DNA of 64,000 nt. It comes from Cryptomeria japonica (taxonomy: Eukaryota > Streptophyta > Pinopsida > Cupressales > Cupressaceae). The notes below the pieces were generated by a model that saw only the letters and a list, made by a program, of their open reading frames with translations, did no database searches and was not told the origin of the DNA. Where the stretch lies: positions 114,329,933 to 114,393,932 of the forward strand of contig NC_081410.1 in assembly GCF_030272615.1 (NCBI RefSeq), read 5' to 3'. Within the stretch, counting starts at the first letter, position 1; each line of letters begins with the position of its first letter. This document shows positions 28,201-37,200 of this stretch, piece after piece. The translations under genes were made by a program, and so were the position numbers.

Positions 28201-31200
28201 TAATTATCTTTGTTTAGGGATAGCTGCCCACTAGTCTTTTGTTAACAATCCTTTCAATGCTTCGCTGGCCTTTAATTTCCTCCGTCCAAGATAGTGGGCA
28301 GAAATTAGTGCTGTGATTTGCTAAGGACTGCAATTACGTTTTCTGGCAATTTTTTGTTTGCTATGCAGTTTCACAAGGGCAGTGGAGGCCACTATTCAAG
28401 GCTTGCAGTTATGCTGTGATTTGTTCTTAAATCTAATCATGGCAGGGCCATGACAGCTCTATGGTTATCCATTATTTATATGGTCAAAACACAGAATTGC
28501 AAATTGATTAATTGCTAAGTTGCTGGTTTGGGTTCAGGCACCGGTTCGGGTTTGAAGAACTGGTATGCCGGTACGGCAAAATTTTGAAAAGGGGTTTGGG
28601 TTCGTTAGCACAAAAACATGTAAATTATATATATATATATATACAGCCTATAAGCATGAATTAAGATTAGCATGTCACATAGCATCAACTTTCAACAATT
28701 TAAAGTTTGATCATCAAATGGATTCTCTAATTCATCATCCTCATTCTCCTCCTCATCATTGACATTGACATTGACATTAGATGAACCAATGCCAATGTTA
28801 CACTTTCACTTGCACTATAAGTTTGCTCGCTATCTGAGTCGTCAAATGCAACAAGCTGAGAAGTGAAAGCATCCAAATCAGTATGCTCTGGCTCTATATC
28901 CCAAATCTTCGTTTCCCCTTGCTTGTAGTCATGTTGCTTGTATGAAATGAGCTAAGTTAATGTTTTAAAACTCACTTTTAGGGTTATATTTTAATTTTTT
29001 ATGTGGTGGATTTCAAAAACAATTAAATTCTGCAAAAAAAACACCATTTTTGGGCCGTCAGACCCCCGGGTTCGACCTGGTCTGAACCAGGCCTGTGAAT
29101 CACGGACCCTGTTCGGACCACAGGCGGACCGAACCAAGACCCCAGACCAGTACCAGGGGTTTAGGGGGGCGAACTCTGCAACTTAGATTAATTGATATAT
29201 TATTTAATAATAATATGATATTCTTGGTCCAATTAAATGTTTGAGAGACAAATAGTTTGGAAGGAAAAAGGAAGTCTGGTTGTGACCTCTGATGAAGTTA
29301 TTTAAGTTGAATTTTGATGGAGTGTCTAGAGGCAATCACAGTTCAGTAGGAGCTAGTGCAGTGATCGGTTGTAGAGGGTGAGTTTGGTCATGTGGCTCCC
29401 TTTTTCTTGGTTACCAAACTAATTACAAGGCTGAATGGGAAGTTGTTTCTGGGATGGCTCTAGCCTCTTCTCTTGGATGCAAATGACCCATATTGGAAGT
29501 AAATTTGCTTTTGATCATCAATAGCCTTTTTATCAGAGTTTTTTAGAAGCTTGTAAGTTAATCTCTTTTTTTTGTTGAGGTATGCATTTGTACTGCTATA
29601 AAAGTTAATTTAGTGATGGATCTTTCAGCTAATAAGGGGGTTGATCAAGATCTTCTTATGCCACTGTGCAGTGAGCAAATTGGTTTTTGGTTGGGTTTAA
29701 AGAAACACCTGGCTTTTAAGCCTCAAACTCTTCATGCTGCCTTCTCTTTGGGCCACATGTTGCCCCCTTGTTGGCAGCTCTTTTGGCTTATATCTTGTCA
29801 TGATTATTGTATCTCCATTTCGGTGTTCAAAGGTGGTAGTCGGACTAGCCTAGTTTTTTAATTATTGTGGTATGTGTGAATTCTAGCACGTACTTACTAC
29901 TGTGGCATGGGAATGTGGCTATTTCCATTGAAATGCTTGTTGTTGCCACCATTCCTTCAAGTTTTTGTGGCACAGTTGGGTTTATAGATTTTACTGGTGG
30001 GTGTGAGAGTTTGAGTGGGTGGTTTCTTGCTGGCTTGGAGTGTTTTAATGATGGCTGGGCAGTAGTACACTTTGAAACCCTATGACACCTTTAACAAGGC
30101 AAGGTTTCTGCCAAACATTTGGCTTTGTTTTTTCATTGCTCTAATTTGGTGGTGCTGGGTCTTTACAACTACTTTGGATGACTTTGAAAGTTGCTTTGGT
30201 GGTGTCGGCAACAAAACAAAGGTTATGGTTGCACAAGATGTTTCTACCCATGTAGTTTGGGCTGATGTTTTTGTTGAAGGGATCACTAGCTGAGTGGCCA
30301 TAGAGCCAAAATCTCCTGCTTCTTTCAAAGATGTTAGCTTGGTCTAAAAGGAAATACGTATGGCTTACTGAGCTCATCATGAGCTGAACTATTATTGCAC
30401 AATTGAGCTGGGTTGTGGAAGTTTTGAGTGCCTACCCCATGCCATCATTGGACTCAGGTTGTCTGGTGCACATGAAGCAATGGATGGATGTTTTCCTTGG
30501 TGTCAAATCACTGTTTTGGATAAGGTGTGTGCTGGTTCAACTTGGGGGGTGGTTTGGGTGGAAGGGAGGAAATGGCTGCTAGTTAGTGATTTGACTGGTT
30601 GGGGTACTTTGTGTTCAATGTTTCTTGTTGGATTGTTTCTAAGTGTTTGTGGTGGTGACCTGGTAGTTTTTTGTTGGATAGCTTTTGTTTTGTAGTCTGA
30701 CCTTTCACTCTTGTTTTTGTATTCTTTTATCTTTACCTAGGCAAGGGCCCCTATAGTTCTCTCACTATATAATAAAATAATAATAATAATATAATTCTAA
30801 TCAATGCCTTTGTATGCATTTATTTAATACTGTAATAAGCCTTAATTATTGGGGGATAGTAAATTTGATTGGAAGAACTAATTAATGACCTCTGCTCTTC
30901 ATTGTAATAGGCTTATCTCCATAAAAAGTCCAGATCCACTTTCCTATCATTCATCCTGATGACAAACCACAATGTGGTTTGAAACATTAAATTTTCCATC
31001 ATTTTAATGCATTTTTTCCAGAAGCTTGAAGTCGTCATTTTTTTTCTCATTGACTTATCTTGAGGTGGAATGATATTAATGAAGCTTGACCATTTTGGAT
31101 ACGTGATATGGTATTTGATTGACTGTTGAAAAAACAATTCTGAGGAGTTGAGGAATCAGATTGACTAATAAAGATTGTAAGATGCATTGCAATGGATGGC

Positions 31201-34200
31201 TTAGGTTGTACTCAGCACTAAAAAGTTGATGAAGAAAGTTGCTTCAAGTTGTGATGCTGTGAATACATCAATGCATAAATGTGGCAAAATAGGCCAAGTA
31301 GAAAGCTGCAATACCACGAAGATGACCAGAGATGTCATAGGACATAACATGTTCTGTTTGCTAACTTGAATGAGTGATTATGGTACACTGCGATTCCTTG
31401 TTTTCATTAATCTTTTGGTATACTGTTTTTAAGGATGGGTTATGTGATGCCACTAGTACCATAAATACAAAGTTCAGTTCGACTACATTGCTTGCAGTTG
31501 TACCAGTTCAGTTGGCAGATTCTTTCATTCTATACTTGTCCATGCATTTATTGTTTCTGGTAGAAACCATATCCAGCATTGTAATATGGATGCTGTTCTT
31601 TGCCTGTTTGCTGCAATTTGAATTATTTTGAGAATTTAACAGGTAAATTCAAGGAGTGCACCAACTTGCGAATACCTTTTCCATGTTTTCACTGGTCAGA
31701 TGGTTGTCATTTTATATTCATTTTTATCCCCAATTGATATATCATTAACAAAGCCTTAAACTGTTACATGCCCTTCCTTTAATGTTTAGTTTCCGTCATA
31801 ATTCTTTATGAAATGCAGTTCTCAAAAGGTTTTCTCCTCTTCATTGTTATAACTTATAATTATTCTAAATTTTTTGTAGTGTGACTTTATGCAAGCCATT
31901 TATTTGCGGTAATGTTATAGGTCACTAACTTGGAGTTCTTTGACACTATTCAGCCTTCATACATGTTTATTGATAAGGAACATCGTGGACCATTTGAGTT
32001 TTCTGAAGATATTGGAGCTCTGGCAAGTGGAGCATCACCTGATAACAGTGTCCTCCCCAGTCAAAGAGTTGAAGCATCTGACAATGATCTATTGCTAAGT
32101 GCATCAGAGAAGGAGGACAATAGAGGCACTGCAACAAATGGTTCCCTTTCTTATAGTGCTCCTGATTACAATGGCAGTTCCACTGCACTTGTGTCGCATT
32201 CTCCATCTTCTACAGTCAATACTGCTGCAGTATCAGGTGCACCGCCCACAGCATCTATTTCACAACCAATTATAGAGATTGATGATTTACTTGGCTTGGG
32301 CCCTGTTATGACTACAACACCAACTCCTGCATTAAAGCTTAACTCCAAAACAGTACTTGATCCTGCCACATTTCAGCGGAAGTGGGGTCAACTTCCAATT
32401 GCTTTAACACAGGTTTGCTGTTTAATCCTTTTATTCAGCTGCTGTTTACTGTCAGCTACACATGCATGTTTTCATTTTTCAGTGTTATTATTTCTTTAAA
32501 ATAGTTTTAAAATTTTGAACTTTTTAAATGATTTGTTTTTTCTATAGTAATCTCTATCATAAAATTCATACCAATATCCATATTATAATGCACATCTTTC
32601 CAAGGAATTGCTTTTGCTCTATGATGTTGATTGAGATGAAGCAACAGAGAAATATGCTCTGGTGCAAACTGGATAACCTATGAGTAATCACTCAGATGAA
32701 TGAGATGTTCTGTATTTCTAGATGGCTAATTCTTGAATTCTGTGATCTTCCCTGTCATGGGACCTTTTTGCCAAAGTGAAAGGAAGTTATTTTTTCTATG
32801 AATAACCCTTCAGAATGAAAATGGAGATAGAAAAAGAGGTTATTATGACCCTTTCCTTAAAAGGGGGTAATAATGAATATTTATACTTGATTCCCTTTTT
32901 TAAGAGAGGAATAATATTTTTTCTATGAATAACCCTTCAGAATTAAAATGGAGATAGAAAAGGAGGTTATTATGACCCTTTCCTTAAAAGGGGGTAATAA
33001 TGAATATTTATACTTGATTCCATTTCTTAAGAGAGGAATAATAGTGATTATTAAATAAACTTAAAAAACCCTTTGTGAAAGGGTGTGATGGTTTGAAAAC
33101 CACCCCTTAAAGGATTATATAAAGAATTTAGTGAGACTTGGAAAGAGAATGGAGATAACCCAAGGAAGGTGGTGGTTTTGGTGTGGTATGGAGATTTGAG
33201 AAGGGGCATATGGAGTGTGTCCAACTCAGGGTACATAGTACACTCAGGATTGTTCTAGCCAGGGCTTGTTGAGTGGTTGCTCTGTTGTGTATGTTTTACA
33301 TGCTGTGTTCTAAGTAAGGATTGTTATCTCCTAGACTGTGTCATAGCTATGAGGGCCAAGATCGCTCAATCTTTCTAGGGTGAGATTGACTTTTCCAAGT
33401 GCTTTGATTCAAATAAGTACCAAACTTATTATCATCAATGATATTCTGAATTATAAATAAATGTGATGGAGTTAATTTAATTAAATTCTCAAAAGATGTT
33501 ATTTGTTTCCTTTCAATAATGTTCATATTGTTGGAATATTTTATATATATTGTTGATGGTGATATTAATGTGCTAAATTCTTAAACTAGTTAATTTTGAG
33601 AAACTCGATAGTCTTTAAACTTACATAATGACAATAACAAATTGGCTGTCATACAAATTAACTCTGATATATTAAATCTAACTAATTTTATACTCTAGAG
33701 AAAGTAGCAATACATTCCATATTTGAATATATTCGTTTTCTTGCAAGTCTTAGCTGCATACCAGACTGATAAAATTCTATTATGTATTATGCCATTTATA
33801 GTGTGCATTGTATGTATATAAACTTAGGAATTATTGTTATAGAGACTCTACATTTGCATGCAGTCATCTGTCAAAATATGCATCATCCCTGGCAGTTGTC
33901 TGCACAACATTTTTTATATGATACCTGTTTGCATACCTATCTATTTTTCTACTACAACTGTTAAAGCAATTAAAACTTCTTGGCTCTGTCAAACTTCCAG
34001 TGTCAGACAAGGTAGCCAATGTTTTTGCAATCCGTTGAGTCTATGGCATGTTTGTTAATACTAATTTCCAGATCAGTTGACTTCTGTTTTGTCAGGTGTT
34101 GAAGTTGATACCATCATAACTTGCTTTTTCTACTTTTAATTCCAATTTAGGCTTTGTTTTGACACTTAATAGCCAAAATTCAGGCAGTGCAATTATCGTT

Positions 34201-37200
34201 TTTTTTGAGACTGATTACTTGGAATTTGGATTGATTTTTATTTATATGCTGGGACATTGCGTTTTACCTATGTAAAACTTTAAATATATAGTCAATCAGA
34301 ACGCAACATGATTTGATCCTTATATCGTTTGAACCATAATATTTAGCTTTTCTGAGCTATAATTTGTACAAGATTGGCAATTTAAAATATAACCAAATTC
34401 TAGGCTGTTCATGGAAGCTGAACCAATTCTGTATGATAGCAAGATAGCATTAATTGATGGTCCAGTTGATAATTTTTTTTTTCTTTCTACAATGATAATG
34501 TCAGTAGAAAATAACTAGATAATGACAATTCAGTGATTCATTAGTAGTCGATATGCAATTAACAATATCATGAACTGTATATTAGGGTCAAGCCAGCCAC
34601 AGAACTTTACTGCACTATTCCCGTGTCTTCTACTTTGGCACTTATGTTCTTTTTCACTTGATTGAATCTAGTTTATAATAAAAAATAATAATTAGACATG
34701 AACATGGAATAAACTAAATTTTTTTCCTGCACAAAAAATATTGTTATCGTTTTATAGAGTTTTTTGTTTAAAAAAATCTCTGTAAAAGGACTGGATCCTA
34801 ACTGTGTATCAGTAGCAGGTAAACTTCCTACATTTACAATTACAGTTGGCACCGTGACTGTATAAACAATTTGGAAGAGATTATGACCCAATGAGTGTTC
34901 AATTTCTGGTGGAGAATTACTTATTGGAATCAGTCATTAAAAATTGCGGAACATTTTCTTGGAGATACTTTCAGATCCTGCACTCAATGGTCTTTTGTTG
35001 TAGGTCCTCTCTTGGCAATGGATTTGTTTTACTTTCCCTTTATTACATACATTGCCTTTGGTATTGATGTCTTCCTAAACAATTAGGCTATGATTGGGTT
35101 TTTATTGCTAGTTCTTTCCATGGTTTTTGGTTTTAAACCCATGTCATTATTGACACAGAATTATCCAAGCCTCAAATACATTGAATTTTCCTAGGATTCC
35201 TTTATGGTTAAGACCTCTCCTCTTTAGTGTGGTTGGCTCACAATCAGTTCTGTAGTTAGAGATAGCTGGTCTTGAAGGGATATATTTGATTGGATCTCAA
35301 ATGCACATTTAGATAAAAAAACATTTTTTCAACTTGATCTTAAATTCCATCATGCAATAATTGGAAACTTTCCCATTCTCCCAATTTAGTATGACTTGAT
35401 CAGTCTCTGCCAGGTAGTTCTAACATCCTGCTTCAGGATTGCATCAGAACTGGTGGTAGACTTATCTTTGCCTTTCAGCATCATATGTTCAAACAATGTA
35501 ATGTTGTTTGCATTTTCTATCATTTGTAGTCCCATTGAGTTTGATAAATCAATCTTATAAGCATTCTTTTCAATCCAGTGTATGATATTGAATAGACCAC
35601 ATTGATCTCGACTTCCAATATTTGTCCTTGAACTGTTCCTTATTCAATTATAGCCATACCACCAATTTTGAACATATTAGCCACTTCTTGTTGGTTATCA
35701 GGAGCCTAAAAATTAGTTGTGCCTTTACACTCGATGTTCCCAATTAAACGGTTCTTTAAGCACAAATCCTAACATGCATCAAAAGTATTGGTTGGTTGAA
35801 CAACACATTGTTTGATTGTAGCAATATTGCAGATATGGTTAATTCTCATACCAAACCTTTTAATGTATATTTTTATCTCCTGTTTGTAGATGGACTAGCA
35901 TTTGATATACTGCTGCCACCGGCTGATCTGTGGGTAAAATTCCTAGGATGTTTCAGCTTGACGTCCATCATTCCCAGGAAATTTTTTCAAAACTAAAAGC
36001 AACTATAAAATCTGCTGACACAATTGAAAACAATAAATTACAGCTAACAAAAATGTACTGATACATTCTCAAAGAACAATTTGGTGGCATCCTTCCCACT
36101 TTAGTCTTCTTGTAGTACATTTAAACTTAATGTTACTAAGCCCATTGATGATAAAAACAGAATCTAGATGGAAATTCCCATGCCTAATCCTTGGAAGCGG
36201 CCTAAGAAATCTTTCAAAATGTTTTCTTGTGGTTTCATTGGCACATTGTACACAAGCTTAGTTTCTTATTTGAAGGCTGTAAGGTTAACCTATAACACAT
36301 TCAAGAATTAAGAGAAGAAAGAAGGTGAAAATAGGACACTACCCCTCCACCCCCTTCCCAGAGCCTTTGTCCTCTCCCTGCACATTTCCAGCACCTTTAC
36401 ATCAGAAACCCATGGTAATAGTTGAAAAATAGTGGCAGACCTGATTGGATGAGATAGATTGTAACAGGAAGTTTAAGCTACCATTCATGATTTCATAGGC
36501 ATCAGCACTCAATCCCTTCTGAATGCAGCATGTTCCATATTTCATTATTACTTCTTTCCTTTCAGAATCTGTGTTTCTGTCCTATTAAATTCATATTGTG
36601 CTCATTCCAAGCAAAGGGGTGTTCTATCCCATTAATTTTATAAAAACATTGAAATTTTAATTTGGTGGCCATGCAACTCCATCCATTTCTTGATTATTGT
36701 ATTTGCTTGATTTTTTTGTTCTATTTCAATTTACTATAATTATAACCCACAGCCAGTTGAATTTTTCATTATTTTACCTATCCAACATCAAACATTTTAT
36801 TTATTTTTTCTTTATTTGGATAAAATAGGAAGCATATACATTGTAATAAAAACAATTATATCTTTTAGCCAATGTCAAGCCATTTTGATGAATTGTGTGG
36901 ACTGCAACCTTACTAGAACCTTATTGAGGATGTAGCATGATGAAAATTCCTACTTACCCTCAAGATATAAAACATAGTTGTCTTGGGGTTTGTTTTACTT
37001 TTTATACAAGCCATAAGCCATTGAAATATTTTCTTAACTAAAAATCTTTTAAAAACCCATAAAAAGTGTTATTATTACTCGTTATGCTCTTGTGTATTCT
37101 TGTACTCATTTTGTGTGATTAATCTTGAAGTATTCTTCTCCTAGTTGGAGCTATTATCCAATTTCAATTGTTTGTTTGAAGAACTTGCTTGGTTGGTCTT

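Noticed and set aside
28625-28645. TATATA run as a promoter
   Set aside because: A simple (TA)n microsatellite inside a hAT remnant with no gene downstream.
30459-30695. Trp/Gly-rich ORF suggesting a membrane protein
   Set aside because: It lies in the T/G-rich tail region of a truncated LINE and has no conserved motif.
31930-31953. In-frame extension upstream of exon f
   Set aside because: It would insert residues between YQE and PSYMF, which are adjacent in the family; a good AG lies at 31952-31953.
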